In this document: positions 51,569 through 60,908 of the stretch, piece by piece
Layout of the letters: the number at the start of each line of letters is the position of its first letter
Position numbering within the stretch: the first letter of the stretch is position 1
Program-made: the position numbers and the translations under genes
Notes under the pieces: model-generated
The model's input: the letters and a program-made list of their open reading frames with translations, nothing else
The model's database searches: none
Told to the model about the DNA's origin: nothing
DNA from: Syntrophomonas sp.
Lineage (GTDB): Bacteria; Bacillota; Syntrophomonadia; Syntrophomonadales; Syntrophomonadaceae
Direction: 5' to 3'
DNA length: 64,000 bases
Assembly (NCBI GenBank): GCA_016841425.1
Contig: JAENZE010000002.1
Location: forward strand, 1 to 64,000

Positions 51569-53518
51569 GTGTATATATCGAAAATTGATATTGAAGGGTA
51601 TAAAAACTGCAAGCTAAAGTCAGAAATTGAGTTTAACTCTGGCCTGAACATTATTGTCGGAGAGAACGCATCCGGCAAAACAACTATCATTGACGCATTA
51701 AGATTAGTTTTGAGAGAAAATGAATCTTCATATATGAATATAACTGAAGATGACTTTTTTAAATCTTCTGATGAAAAGGATAAAGCACAAAATATAAAAA
51801 TCGATTTAGATTGGAAAGATTTATCGGATGATGAAGAAGTGACATTCCTAACATGGTGTGATGCAGACTTCAATGCGAAACTCCATTTTGAAGTAGAAGA
51901 TAAGAAAAATCCAAAAGGCCAATATAAAAAGATAATCTGGGGTGGGGCTTCAAAAGCAAGTGCTTTTGAAGAGGAGACATATGATTGCATAGATTGTATT
52001 TATTTGCCTCCTTTGCGTGATGCAGAACAAAGGCTTACGAGTGGAAGAAAGTCCAGATTGGCTATGCTGTTAGAGCATCAATATACAGAAGAGGAAAAAA
52101 AGGAAAACCTAAAAAACGGGTTAAGAGAAAAAAATGAATCATTAATCGATGAAGAGGAAGAAATTAAAAAAGCTAAAAAAGACATCAACGATTACATTAA
52201 AGAGTCGATGGGCAATGTTTTTGGTCAAACTGTCAACCTGCAATTTTCCGGTACATCTTTTACATCAATATTAAGAAGCATCAAAATGGTCTTTTTCCCT
52301 GAAATCAAAGAAGAAATACCTGTGGAAAACTTCCTCGATATTGCCATCAATAGCTTGGGGTACAATAATCTGTTGTATATTGCAACAATCTTGGCGGAAT
52401 TAGAAGCTCCGGGCAGAGACCGAAATCTCTTTACAGTATTATTAATCGAAGAACCGGAAGCGCATCTTCACCCGCAATTACAGATAAAACTTATTAAATA
52501 TATGGAACAACTTGTAGAAAAGAAACAACATATTCAAATAATTATTACAACACATTCAGCAGTGCTGGCATCTTCCGTAAGTGTAGATAATTTAATTCAC
52601 CTCAATAAAATTAAAGGCGAAATCCAAGCTACCTCTCTTGCAAAATTAGATATTTATAATACGAGCAAAAAGTATATTAACAGATGGCTTGACTCTACTA
52701 AATCTACACTGCTTTTTTCCAAGGGCGTAATATTTGTAGAGGGAATAAGCGAGGCAATATTGCTGCCTGAGTTCGCAAAGATTGTACTTGATAAATATAA
52801 CAAAGGAGATAAAGAAAAGCTTCCATCAACACTTGAAGAAGCTGGCGTTTCAGTAATCAACATCAACGGAATCAATTTTAAACATTTTTATCAGCTCTTC
52901 TGTGACATAGAGGGCAGGGATTTGAAAATCAAACTTCCGTTTAGATGCAGTGGTATTACGGATAAGGATCCAGCAAAAAAAGAAGAAGTCGATGAAGATG
53001 GTAATAAAAATGGTAAGAAAGTTGAAGTGTTTCCACATACCGAAGGCGAGACTCAAGGCGAAAATACTGCACTTGAATTAATAGAAAAAATCAAAAAAAG
53101 TAAACTAGCAAGGCTATATTCTTCTTCTCTTAAGACATTTGAGTATGATTTGGCTATGGAAAATAACATCATTATAATGCTTAAAGTAATTCGAGATATA
53201 TGGCCAACAGATGGTGGTGTTCATGGAGTAAAAGAAGAATGTAAAAAGATTATTGAAGAATATAAAAAGCCAGGAAACAAAACTGCTGTAAAAAAGCATG
53301 AAAATTCAATTACAATATTTAATCGTATAAATGATGATAAAAATGTTGGCAAAGGGATTTTTGCTCAAGAATTAGCAGACAAAATAAAAAATGAAATTCG
53401 AACGGCTAAAGAGAAAAAAGAGGGTGAAGGTGATAAAGATATTGAAAGTATATTTATGGTTCCAGAATATATAGAGAATGCTATTATTTGGGCCTGCGGT
53501 GGTGACGTTGATGAGTAA
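51569..53518 (+). CDS. GajA-like OLD-family ATPase/TOPRIM nuclease
   Basis: GTG 51569 after CAGGAGGTACT gives 649 residues. The N-terminal ABC-type ATPase has Walker A IIVGENASGKTTIIDALRL, signature/Walker B VLLIEEPEAHLHPQLQ (about residues 290-305) and IITTHSAVLASS. A C-terminal TOPRIM domain follows, with VIFVEGISEAILLPEF and an acidic GITDKDPAKK segment. This is class 2 OLD nuclease architecture, which occurs with a UvrD-like helicase in the Gabija system. GajA is the nicking nuclease, controlled by nucleotide levels. The gene overlaps the helicase gene by 8 bp. Confidence 0.85.
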   Translation: MYISKIDIEGYKNCKLKSEIEFNSGLNIIVGENASGKTTIIDALRLVLRENESSYMNITEDDFFKSSDEKDKAQNIKIDLDWKDLSDDEEVTFLTWCDADFNAKLHFEVEDKKNPKGQYKKIIWGGASKASAFEEETYDCIDCIYLPPLRDAEQRLTSGRKSRLAMLLEHQYTEEEKKENLKNGLREKNESLIDEEEEIKKAKKDINDYIKESMGNVFGQTVNLQFSGTSFTSILRSIKMVFFPEIKEEIPVENFLDIAINSLGYNNLLYIATILAELEAPGRDRNLFTVLLIEEPEAHLHPQLQIKLIKYMEQLVEKKQHIQIIITTHSAVLASSVSVDNLIHLNKIKGEIQATSLAKLDIYNTSKKYINRWLDSTKSTLLFSKGVIFVEGISEAILLPEFAKIVLDKYNKGDKEKLPSTLEEAGVSVININGINFKHFYQLFCDIEGRDLKIKLPFRCSGITDKDPAKKEEVDEDGNKNGKKVEVFPHTEGETQGENTALELIEKIKKSKLARLYSSSLKTFEYDLAMENNIIIMLKVIRDIWPTDGGVHGVKEECKKIIEEYKKPGNKTAVKKHENSITIFNRINDDKNVGKGIFAQELADKIKNEIRTAKEKKEGEGDKDIESIFMVPEYIENAIIWACGGDVDE

Positions 53519-55493
53519 GGAAAATATGCAAAATGAGATAGCCACAGCGATATGCAAAAAGGAAGAAAACATATCATGTGAAGAGTGTTTTAAGCGCGGT
53601 GGAAAAGAAGTATGTAAAGGCTTGGACAAATGCCGAATTTCTGAGAAAACAGAGGATCAGCTAAAGTATGTTTTATCACCAATAGATGAAAATACATTTT
53701 TAAGAGCCTGTGCGGGAAGCGGTAAAACTGAGGTCGTTGGTATGAAAGCCGCTTATGAAATAAGTAAGTGGGATAAGAGCACCCATAATGGTATAGCCAT
53801 ACTAACATTTACTAACGATGCAAAAGATGTTATTAAAGAAAGAATTAGCCAGTTTAATAACATGCCCTCAACTTACCCTCATTTTGTTGGGACATTGAGT
53901 AGCTTCATCCATCAATATATATCCCAGCCTTTTGGTTATAAATATCGGAATTTCCATGGAAAGAATGGAGACTGCTCATTTTTAGTTGTTGATAAAACTC
54001 TAGATTCATATAAAAGTTGTTGGTTAGATAATTATTATTCTTTCAAAATTTATGCTCATAAAACGTTTTATGATTATGAGAAAGAAAGATTTTATATTAA
54101 TAAGAAATTTATTGATGTGTCAGAGGATGAGCATTTAAATAGTGGAAGTTACAAGAAATATATTGAACGAATTAACAAGTCTGAAGATAAAAAAAAGGAA
54201 TATACAATTGATGATGTAAAGAAAAGTATAATTACAATGAAAAGGAAATTTAATTCACATGGCTTTGCCAATTTTGACGATATGAATAATATCGCCTATA
54301 AAGTATTGTTTACTTCTAATAAAACTCGCGAAGTAATTGCAAAGAAATTTCCACTGATCATCATCGATGAATGTCAGGATCTATCGTGGATTGAACTGAA
54401 AATATTAGAAAACTTAATGGTGGCTGGAAGCAAAGTGCATTTTGTGGGCGATCTTAATCAAAGCGTGTATGAATTTAAAAGAGTAGATCCAGTGAATACA
54501 AGAGAATTTGTCAAATGCTTTGATTCATTAAATCTGAATGAAAATTTTCGTTGTTGCGGTCCTATTGTGACATTCACAAATAAATTGGTTCCGGACTGCA
54601 ATGATATAAAAACTGGATGTGAAGATAAATTAAAAGAGAATGCATTGCTATATATGGCTTATGAAAAAGAAAGAGAAAAAGAACTAATTGAAAAATATAG
54701 AGCGATATTAAAAGAATTTAATATTAAAGAAGAAACTTCCTGTATTATTGCAAAACAAAATAGTATGGTCGATAAATTATTAGATCAAGAAGCATCCCCA
54801 TCATTATTAATTTCTGCATTGCAACTCTGGAATTTTAAAGATGCATTCCAGAAGAAAAAAGCTCTCGAATATGCTGGGCAACATATCTCTCGTTGGTTTG
54901 GAGGCCGCAGAACATCAAAAAACTATTCTTGCCCGAAGGATATAGTCTCCGCTTATAAATGGAGAATATTTTTAAAAGATGTTCTAAATGATTGCCGTAG
55001 TAAAGAAGAACTCATTAATTTCAAAAAAAATTATTCAAAATGGCATAAGCAAGCAAAAGAATTACTGCCGGATATAGTTAGAAACAGATATAATATCAGA
55101 CTAAAGGAATTCGATGACAATAAGAACAGAGACTTTAACGATGTTTTTGATGGAAATTGGTTCAATAGTCCAAGTGGACTTGGAAATAGGGAAATAAATA
55201 TATTGATACCAAACGATTCAGGCTCAAACATTCCTGTTAAAACTGTACATGGTAGTAAAGGCTGTACATATGATAGTACAATGGTTGTTTCCAGCAAAAA
55301 TAAAGGTAGTGATTTAGGACACTGGAAAGACCACTGGCTCGATGGTGACGATGAAGGGAAGCGTGTTGGTTATGTAGCCAGCACAAGAGCTAGATATCTT
55401 CTGGTATGGGCGGTACCGTCACCAACTGACGAAGAAATAGAAACCCTTAAGCAACTTGGACTTAAAGATGCTGAATTAGTGAAAAAAGCTTAA
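53511..55493 (+). CDS. GajB-like UvrD/Rep-family helicase
   Basis: ATG 53511 overlaps the end of the OLD gene and gives about 660 residues; an upstream in-frame start at 53478 is less likely. An N-terminal cysteine-rich segment (ISCEECFKRGGKEVCKGLDK) may bind metal. The SF1 helicase motifs follow: FLRACAGSGKTEVVG (about 70-85), FPLIIIDECQDLSW, VGDLNQSVYEFK, LNENFRC, VKTVHGSKGCTYDS and VGYVASTRARYLL. In Gabija, GajB senses or unwinds DNA ends and stimulates GajA. The extra cysteine region and larger size differ from the best-studied Bacillus protein. Confidence 0.83.
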   Translation: MSKENMQNEIATAICKKEENISCEECFKRGGKEVCKGLDKCRISEKTEDQLKYVLSPIDENTFLRACAGSGKTEVVGMKAAYEISKWDKSTHNGIAILTFTNDAKDVIKERISQFNNMPSTYPHFVGTLSSFIHQYISQPFGYKYRNFHGKNGDCSFLVVDKTLDSYKSCWLDNYYSFKIYAHKTFYDYEKERFYINKKFIDVSEDEHLNSGSYKKYIERINKSEDKKKEYTIDDVKKSIITMKRKFNSHGFANFDDMNNIAYKVLFTSNKTREVIAKKFPLIIIDECQDLSWIELKILENLMVAGSKVHFVGDLNQSVYEFKRVDPVNTREFVKCFDSLNLNENFRCCGPIVTFTNKLVPDCNDIKTGCEDKLKENALLYMAYEKEREKELIEKYRAILKEFNIKEETSCIIAKQNSMVDKLLDQEASPSLLISALQLWNFKDAFQKKKALEYAGQHISRWFGGRRTSKNYSCPKDIVSAYKWRIFLKDVLNDCRSKEELINFKKNYSKWHKQAKELLPDIVRNRYNIRLKEFDDNKNRDFNDVFDGNWFNSPSGLGNREINILIPNDSGSNIPVKTVHGSKGCTYDSTMVVSSKNKGSDLGHWKDHWLDGDDEGKRVGYVASTRARYLLVWAVPSPTDEEIETLKQLGLKDAELVKKA

Positions 55494-55504
55494 GTTCAAA
55501 TTTA

Positions 55505-55532
55505 ACACGAGGGGACGAAACACGAGGGGACG
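55505..55532. repeat. Short tandem REP-like repeat
   Basis: ACACGAGGGGACG occurs twice in tandem (55505-55517 and 55520-55532), followed by TTTTTGTTGTGT, which can pair with ACAC. Similar cacgaggggacg elements are scattered as REP-like sequences in clostridial genomes. No associated transposase is in the window. Confidence 0.45.
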
Positions 55533-55705
55533 TTTTTGTTGTGTCATTATATTCAATAATGACAGGGACGGGGTTGTCATCATCATAGAAGAACTCTCCA
55601 TAATTGCTATTTAGAACCGCCGCTAAGGCTAATAATGCGCATTTATACGACAATGAGTTATATAAATTATGTAAATTTAATAAATAAAATAACGAGGTAA
55701 ATTAT

Positions 55706-56845
55706 ATGTACCCCGATGAATCAATTTCGTTTTTAGACTTGCAGAGTTGCAGTAATCTATATTCTTTAAAGAAAACGATTAAGGAAAAAACTTGTAGCAT
55801 TGTATTAGGGGCTGGTGCTTCAGCATCAGTTGGGCTACCCACTTGGAACTGTTTTTTGAAAAGGATATGCTACACTTTTTTTTATCATTGGGTATTTGAT
55901 GTGTATTACAAAAAGAATAATTGTTCATATGACACCCCGCCCAAGAATATGGCAGTAGCTTTTGCTGGATTTTACGATTTTTATCTTCACGAAAAAGAAG
56001 CGAACGATATAGATTCTATTTTCATTGAAACACCAGAAAATGTTGAAATATACATTGGAGATAAGAAACTTAGTAAAGAAAAAGTAGTAGATTTCATAAC
56101 CAGAAATCGTGAACAAAAAGAATTAATTGAACTATTGCAAGATGATTTCATGGAGAAAATTATGTCTCGGGATTCTCTTTTAATTGCTCAAATGATCAAA
56201 AATAGGATACGCCCAAAAGATTGGGATTATTTATTAAGAAAATCTCTTTATAATTCTTTCGAGGATAATCCATATCAACTGAGGATATCTCCATTGTATA
56301 GCAGTCTATGCAAACTTATTGCCACTTTCAAGATCAATTGTGTTATCAATTATAACTATGATGATACTTTTTACCATAGCTTAAAACGCTTAGGTATTCG
56401 TTTCCAAAATATATACGATGGGAAAGAACTAAATACTGGATATCCACCAATTTATTATCCACATGGCTATATTCCCATGTGCGGAGGTGTAAAAACCAAA
56501 ATTGTATTATCCGAACAAGATTATCAAAGGCAAGGATTACAAATGGATCTATGGGCGAACAACATTCAAATTAGAACATATTGCTCCTATCCAACGGTTT
56601 TTATTGGTCTTTCTTTGATAGACGCAAATATGAGGAGACTACTAAATCAATGTCGTAATTCTCTTCGAAAATATCACTATGCTTTCTTACCAGGTAGTGG
56701 TGATGCACCAACGGCCAGAATGATGGATAGCTTACACAATGCGGATTTATATCGTCTAGGAATAAAAGTTATAAGGTATCCAATAACGGATAATAAGGAT
56801 AACCCCCATGAGCACTTAATACATGCAATAGATTTTTTATTTTAG
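55706..56845 (+). CDS. SIR2-domain protein, probable defence NADase
   Basis: This 379-residue protein follows AACGAGGTAAATT. It has a SIR2-type NAD-binding start (CSIVLGAGASASVGLPTWN, about residues 32-50), CVINYNYDDTFYHSL, the catalytic-histidine region YYPHGYIPM and a late FIGLSLIDANMRRLL. A helical insert lies between the first two motifs. Bacterial SIR2 proteins in defence islands deplete NAD upon infection. No partner typical of Thoeris, AVAST or prokaryotic Argonaute systems is adjacent, so it may be a single-gene effector or work with the neighbouring DUF4238-HD pair. Confidence 0.82.
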   Translation: MYPDESISFLDLQSCSNLYSLKKTIKEKTCSIVLGAGASASVGLPTWNCFLKRICYTFFYHWVFDVYYKKNNCSYDTPPKNMAVAFAGFYDFYLHEKEANDIDSIFIETPENVEIYIGDKKLSKEKVVDFITRNREQKELIELLQDDFMEKIMSRDSLLIAQMIKNRIRPKDWDYLLRKSLYNSFEDNPYQLRISPLYSSLCKLIATFKINCVINYNYDDTFYHSLKRLGIRFQNIYDGKELNTGYPPIYYPHGYIPMCGGVKTKIVLSEQDYQRQGLQMDLWANNIQIRTYCSYPTVFIGLSLIDANMRRLLNQCRNSLRKYHYAFLPGSGDAPTARMMDSLHNADLYRLGIKVIRYPITDNKDNPHEHLIHAIDFLF

Positions 56846-57095
56846 AAAAGATAATTAGAGCCTAAACCAACGTGTTAACGACTAAGGGTGATAATGAAAA
56901 CTAAACAAACTAATTATAAAAGAATCCCAAATATTATTTTGAATTTCCTCTAATCCATAAAAACAAGACAAGTTATCCTGGGTAAACTGGAACATAAATT
57001 AGGGAATACAATCCATGTAATTTCCTCAACTTCACAGGAAGATGCCTTGGGATTTAGGGCTTTTGAGACAAATCTCATTTAAGGAAGCGGATAAA

Positions 57096-58136
57096 ATGGA
57101 ATTTCATCGTTCAAACCACTTTGTCCCTCAAACCTATTTAAAAAGATGGAGTCCTGACGGTAAAAAAATATGGGGATATCGTCTACTTGTATCGCACCAA
57201 AATGTTCCATTGTGGAATTTGTACTCAATTCGAGGGATAGCATATCAACCGCACTTATATACAAAATTATCTCCCAACGGCGAAGAAACAGATGAGTTCG
57301 AACGGTGGTTGGATAGGGAGTATGAGAAACCGGCTGAAGAGGCTATTTTTAAGGCTACAACTAATCGTAAACTAAAATCAGAAGACTGGGAAAAACTGAT
57401 CCTTTTTACAGCCGCACAGTGTGTTAGGACTCCAGCGCAGCTGGTTCAAAATATGGAGAGATGGCATACCGAAATTCCTGAATTAGTAAAAACCACACTT
57501 CAGAATACTACTCAGGAATTAGAAAAAGCTGTACAGACGGGGAAGCCATTGAGTAGTACAAATACAAATGAGGATGCAATTTTACCGATTCGGGTTAGTA
57601 GGGAACCTTCACTTGAGCCTGACAAGATCTTATTAAAGGTAGAAACAATAATTGGTCGTGGAATGTGGTTATTTGGGATTAAACACCTATTAACAAACAC
57701 TGCAAAGATCTTATTAAAGCATAAATGGAGTATTATGCATTCCAATGACGTGGAATGGATTACGAGTGATGATCCAGTTATACGTTTAAACTATTATAGA
57801 AAGGGTTCCTATGATTTCGGAGGGGGATGGGGCTATAGGGGTTCAGAGATCCTTTTACCAATATCGCCAAACCATATTTTATATACACAAGTTGGTGAAA
57901 AGAATTCCCCCTGCTTTAAATTAAGTGCTGAGATGAGTGCAGAGTTGCAGCAGATCATTGCTGCGCATTCGCACAGATGGATATTTTCAAAGGAGCCAAT
58001 CAAAAGTATTGAATCGTTACGTACAAGGTGTATTGATCCCATTGCATTTAGCAATGAGATGGAAGCTTGGAAAAAATGGAATCACGAACAAAGTGATGCA
58101 GAGAAAAATTTGAGGGGAATACATGATGGACATTAA
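57096..58136 (+). CDS. DUF4238 protein
   Basis: ATG 57096 follows AAGGAAGCGG; a longer frame from 57042 has no ribosome site. About 346 residues begin with HRSNHFVPQTYLKRWSPDG, the hallmark of DUF4238. Then come AAQCVRTPAQL, the motif WITSDDPVIRLN and the closing LLPISPNHILYTQ. DUF4238 proteins are often found in defence neighbourhoods and are thought to bind or cut nucleic acid, but no mechanism is established. The stop overlaps the next gene by 14 bp, so the two are probably a functional pair. Confidence 0.83.
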   Translation: MEFHRSNHFVPQTYLKRWSPDGKKIWGYRLLVSHQNVPLWNLYSIRGIAYQPHLYTKLSPNGEETDEFERWLDREYEKPAEEAIFKATTNRKLKSEDWEKLILFTAAQCVRTPAQLVQNMERWHTEIPELVKTTLQNTTQELEKAVQTGKPLSSTNTNEDAILPIRVSREPSLEPDKILLKVETIIGRGMWLFGIKHLLTNTAKILLKHKWSIMHSNDVEWITSDDPVIRLNYYRKGSYDFGGGWGYRGSEILLPISPNHILYTQVGEKNSPCFKLSAEMSAELQQIIAAHSHRWIFSKEPIKSIESLRTRCIDPIAFSNEMEAWKKWNHEQSDAEKNLRGIHDGH

Positions 58137-59250
58137 GAAACAAATAATAGAATGTATCGACGATGAGCCACATTTTGCAGGTTATAATAATCAGGAGCGA
58201 ATAAGAAATAAGGCAAAACTAATGCTAAAAGCAAGAAAATATAGCTCATTAAAGAGATATGCTACACAGCTGACAACTGGCATATTAAAATCCCATAACA
58301 AAGGAAATATGCTAATGCCGTCTCTAGATAAATTACATATTACAGAAGTATCAATGTTATATGGATCTAAAGGCTTTCAAAGATTACATTATATGCATCA
58401 GCCGTATGTTTTTTTACTCGGTTTGTTAATATATCATAATTGTGCGACCGTTCAGCGTTGTATATTGAATGAGATGGAGGAGACGACAAAATGTATTGCC
58501 GATAATGCCAACAGATATTCGGGCGGTGATAGGTATGAAGAATTTTTATATAGATGGCGATTAGCATCTTTAATCCATGATATTGGGTATGGTATTTCAT
58601 TACTTGATGATAATAAAACTGCGGTAGATTACTTAAATAATATTTTTAGTCCCTACAAAATTAGTTTCCAAAAAGTAATAGATTTAATAATTTGCCAAAC
58701 CAAGCAGGGAACAATAGATCTAATAAAAGATTTAGATCGACATGGAACAGTTCATTTAGCAGAGTATATAAAAACACAATTTGAATATCCGCAACATGGA
58801 GCCATATACGATCATGGTATTGTGAGTGCATTAATGCTACTCCAATTAATTAATGCGGAATTATTGCGTAAGCATCCTAAGAAGAATAATACTATTTGGG
58901 ATCGCGATATAATAATGCCTTCTATTAATAATGTTGCATTGGCAGTTGCTTATCACAATCTTGATAAAAATGAGCAGATGTTTAAAAATAGTTGTGACAA
59001 GAAATTATGCAATCTTAAAGACAATGCTTTAGCCTGGCTTCTTAAACTGTCAGATACTCTTCAAGAATGGGATAAGCCAAAAGTAATTGAGTATGATAAA
59101 AATAGTCCCTTACCCAAGTCGAGAATATCAATTAGATTCGGTGATAATTCAATAACTATTTGCAATCTGCCTGAACCAGTAAAAATGAGGGAAAGTATTG
59201 AAAAATTTATTGAACCTGATCCTATTAGGATAATAATTGAAAATTATTAA
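58123..59250 (+). CDS. HD-domain protein paired with DUF4238
   Basis: This 375-residue protein starts inside the DUF4238 gene after GAGGGGAAT. A possible HD phosphohydrolase core contains LHYMHQPYVFLLGLLIYHN, WRLASLIHDIGYG (the HD pair), IYDHGIVSALML, AVAYHNLDKNE and WLLKLSDTLQEWD, giving His, His-Asp, His, His and Asp in family order. HD enzymes hydrolyse phosphate bonds in nucleotides or cyclic nucleotides. Combined with DUF4238 it suggests nucleotide depletion or signal turnover. No known two-gene defence system of this composition is recalled, so the pair is a candidate new module. Confidence 0.78.
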   Translation: MMDIKKQIIECIDDEPHFAGYNNQERIRNKAKLMLKARKYSSLKRYATQLTTGILKSHNKGNMLMPSLDKLHITEVSMLYGSKGFQRLHYMHQPYVFLLGLLIYHNCATVQRCILNEMEETTKCIADNANRYSGGDRYEEFLYRWRLASLIHDIGYGISLLDDNKTAVDYLNNIFSPYKISFQKVIDLIICQTKQGTIDLIKDLDRHGTVHLAEYIKTQFEYPQHGAIYDHGIVSALMLLQLINAELLRKHPKKNNTIWDRDIIMPSINNVALAVAYHNLDKNEQMFKNSCDKKLCNLKDNALAWLLKLSDTLQEWDKPKVIEYDKNSPLPKSRISIRFGDNSITICNLPEPVKMRESIEKFIEPDPIRIIIENY

Positions 59251-59432
59251 AAAGAGATTATTGCCGCCTATGATTCCCAAGTAACCGGCGGAGACATACC
59301 CGGATGGGCTTAAAGAGTTGATGGTTAGAATAGTTTATTATCCACTATTTAACGGTAAGATGAACCGTACCATATGTAATCATTTGATTTTACTTCCGAT
59401 TATCCATATTTTTTTCAAGGAGGGATAGAAAT

Positions 59433-59786
59433 ATGAAGATCACTATGGAAATGAGTAAAGATGCTTATGAAGTAGCAAAAAAAGTGTATTCAGGACAATT
59501 AACAAGAACTCAAGGAAAGATAGAGATAAACAAGGCTACAGGTATGAATGAAGGTTCTGCACAGGCTTTTATCACAATATTTTTAGCAATGATGAATGGA
59601 GAAGTATATAAAAGAGCATTTAACAATGATACAAATACATTTTTACTTGGTAGTATCCGGCAAGATTATGGTGAGGCTTCTTTCAGAAATGCTTTAAATG
59701 CGGTTCAAAAACATATAGACTATTACTCTACATTAGGAAAAGGTAATTTAACGGGGCTTCAAGCTATTGTAAATCGAATGAGGTAG
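59433..59786 (+). CDS. Stand-alone HNH-endonuclease-type N-terminal domain
   Basis: This 117-residue protein follows CAAGGAGGGATAG. Its sequence (AYEVAKKVYSGQLTRTQGKI, GMNEGSAQAFITIF, NALNAVQKHIDYYS) matches the helical domain that usually precedes an HNH nuclease in restriction-like proteins. Here it ends after GLQAIVNRM without a nuclease. No HNH part follows in any frame over the next 280 bp. It may be a remnant, or a separate adaptor acting with the HNH enzyme at 60909. Confidence 0.65.
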   Translation: MKITMEMSKDAYEVAKKVYSGQLTRTQGKIEINKATGMNEGSAQAFITIFLAMMNGEVYKRAFNNDTNTFLLGSIRQDYGEASFRNALNAVQKHIDYYSTLGKGNLTGLQAIVNRMR

Positions 59787-60082
59787 TTAAAAGTAATTTC
59801 TTATGTAATAACCACTGGAAACTATCTTTGACTTATGAGGAATGAAAAAATTAACGAAGAAAAGGTACTTGTAGGCGGGGCTGCTTTTTCGGAATGGTGT
59901 ACATTTATAAAAAGTCTGTATATGATGCTTTTATAAACGGTGCAGATTTAACGACAGCGATTATTACATAATCTACTGAGTTTAGTAATACTTAAGTTTA
60001 ACTGTCCATGGATCAAAATAACTAATCTATTGTCGGATGGACGGGTCTTCTTTCGGATTGAATAAGAGAATAGGAGAAACAA
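59787..60082. other. Intergenic gap of about 300 bp
   Basis: No coding sequence, terminator or repeat was recognised. The end carries the AATAGGAGAAAC ribosome site of the next gene. Confidence 0.4.
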
Positions 60083-60796
60083 ATGAATTGGCAGACCATT
60101 AATGGCGCTGGAAACACTACTGTTATAAAAAACATGGCCGGTGGACCAGCTTCTATTGCTACACCCAAGTTCTTGAATGAATTTCTATTACAGTTTGTTA
60201 AGCAGTGCAATAAATACTATAAGGCAACTGACGACATACCGTTCACCTATCGTGAGCTACAGATGCATTCGGTCATGCTTCCTGCCATGGATCGGGTTTC
60301 CGATGCTGCATTCGTTGAACAACCAATTAAGAAAGATGGTAGGGCTGGAAGGTTAGATTACCTGGTCTTATCCGGTAATCTGGTCTATCTAATCGAATTG
60401 AAACATGGGTGGATGGCTCACAAGACTAATAAGGTAACCGTAAGTGTGCAAAATAAGTGGACAAATGCTGTTAATTCTCTAAAACAGATTAACTGGAAAG
60501 ATGCATTTGAACTATATCCCGCCATTAAGACGGTGGCCAAAATTTCACTTATGGTAACGCCTATGTATTCAGAATCAAAACATCCCGAGAAATTAAGAAA
60601 TCAATCATACAGCCTTAATACCATTTATAAGAAATACGATGATTTTGGAAAGCACCTAAACCCAAAGCCTCATTGGACAGGCATCTGGGCAGGCAATGAA
60701 GAACTTACTAAAGCTAAGTCATTAAGTGATGGCAGATATCAGTGCTATCCAGCTGTTGCTCTAATTGCTCATATTGATGGCCAGACTAGAAGATAG
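60083..60796 (+). CDS. PD-(D/E)XK-like protein, paralogue of 5482-6192
   Basis: This 237-residue protein begins seven bases after TAGGAGA. It shares its whole length with the protein at 5482: GPASIATPKFLNEF, QMHSVMLPAMDRVSDAAFVE, GRAGRLDYLVLSGN and YQCYPAVALIAH. Asp in LDYLVL and the E-x-K of YLIELKHGWM form the likely nuclease triad. Here the start codon context is normal (MNWQTINGAG), which helps define the other copy's start. It is monocistronic between the lone HNH-type domain and the HNH endonuclease. The function is unknown; a defence-related nuclease is plausible. Confidence 0.6.
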   Translation: MNWQTINGAGNTTVIKNMAGGPASIATPKFLNEFLLQFVKQCNKYYKATDDIPFTYRELQMHSVMLPAMDRVSDAAFVEQPIKKDGRAGRLDYLVLSGNLVYLIELKHGWMAHKTNKVTVSVQNKWTNAVNSLKQINWKDAFELYPAIKTVAKISLMVTPMYSESKHPEKLRNQSYSLNTIYKKYDDFGKHLNPKPHWTGIWAGNEELTKAKSLSDGRYQCYPAVALIAHIDGQTRR

Positions 60797-60908
60797 GGTA
60801 TGGGGTTTTGGTCTCAAATCTAGGCATCTATATAATTGTAATTTCTTGCAGCTTCCCATTATTCCATATAATATATAATGTCCTGCTCGAAGTGAATGGA
60901 GTGTATCT

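Noticed and set aside
51553-51990. A 145-codon minus-strand frame opposite the OLD nuclease
   Set aside because: It is a shadow of the ATPase region; Ser/Phe-rich composition is typical of the antisense of Lys/Glu-rich genes, and there is no ribosome site.
51569-55493. PARIS or a lone OLD nuclease instead of Gabija
   Set aside because: The partner is a UvrD-type helicase in overlap, not an AriB-type toxin, so Gabija is the closer match.
55462-55653. Minus-strand frame of 63 codons with a CALLALAAVLN segment after the Gabija-like pair
   Set aside because: No ribosome site and it crosses the REP-like repeats. It may be a scrap of a gene, but no family could be recognised.
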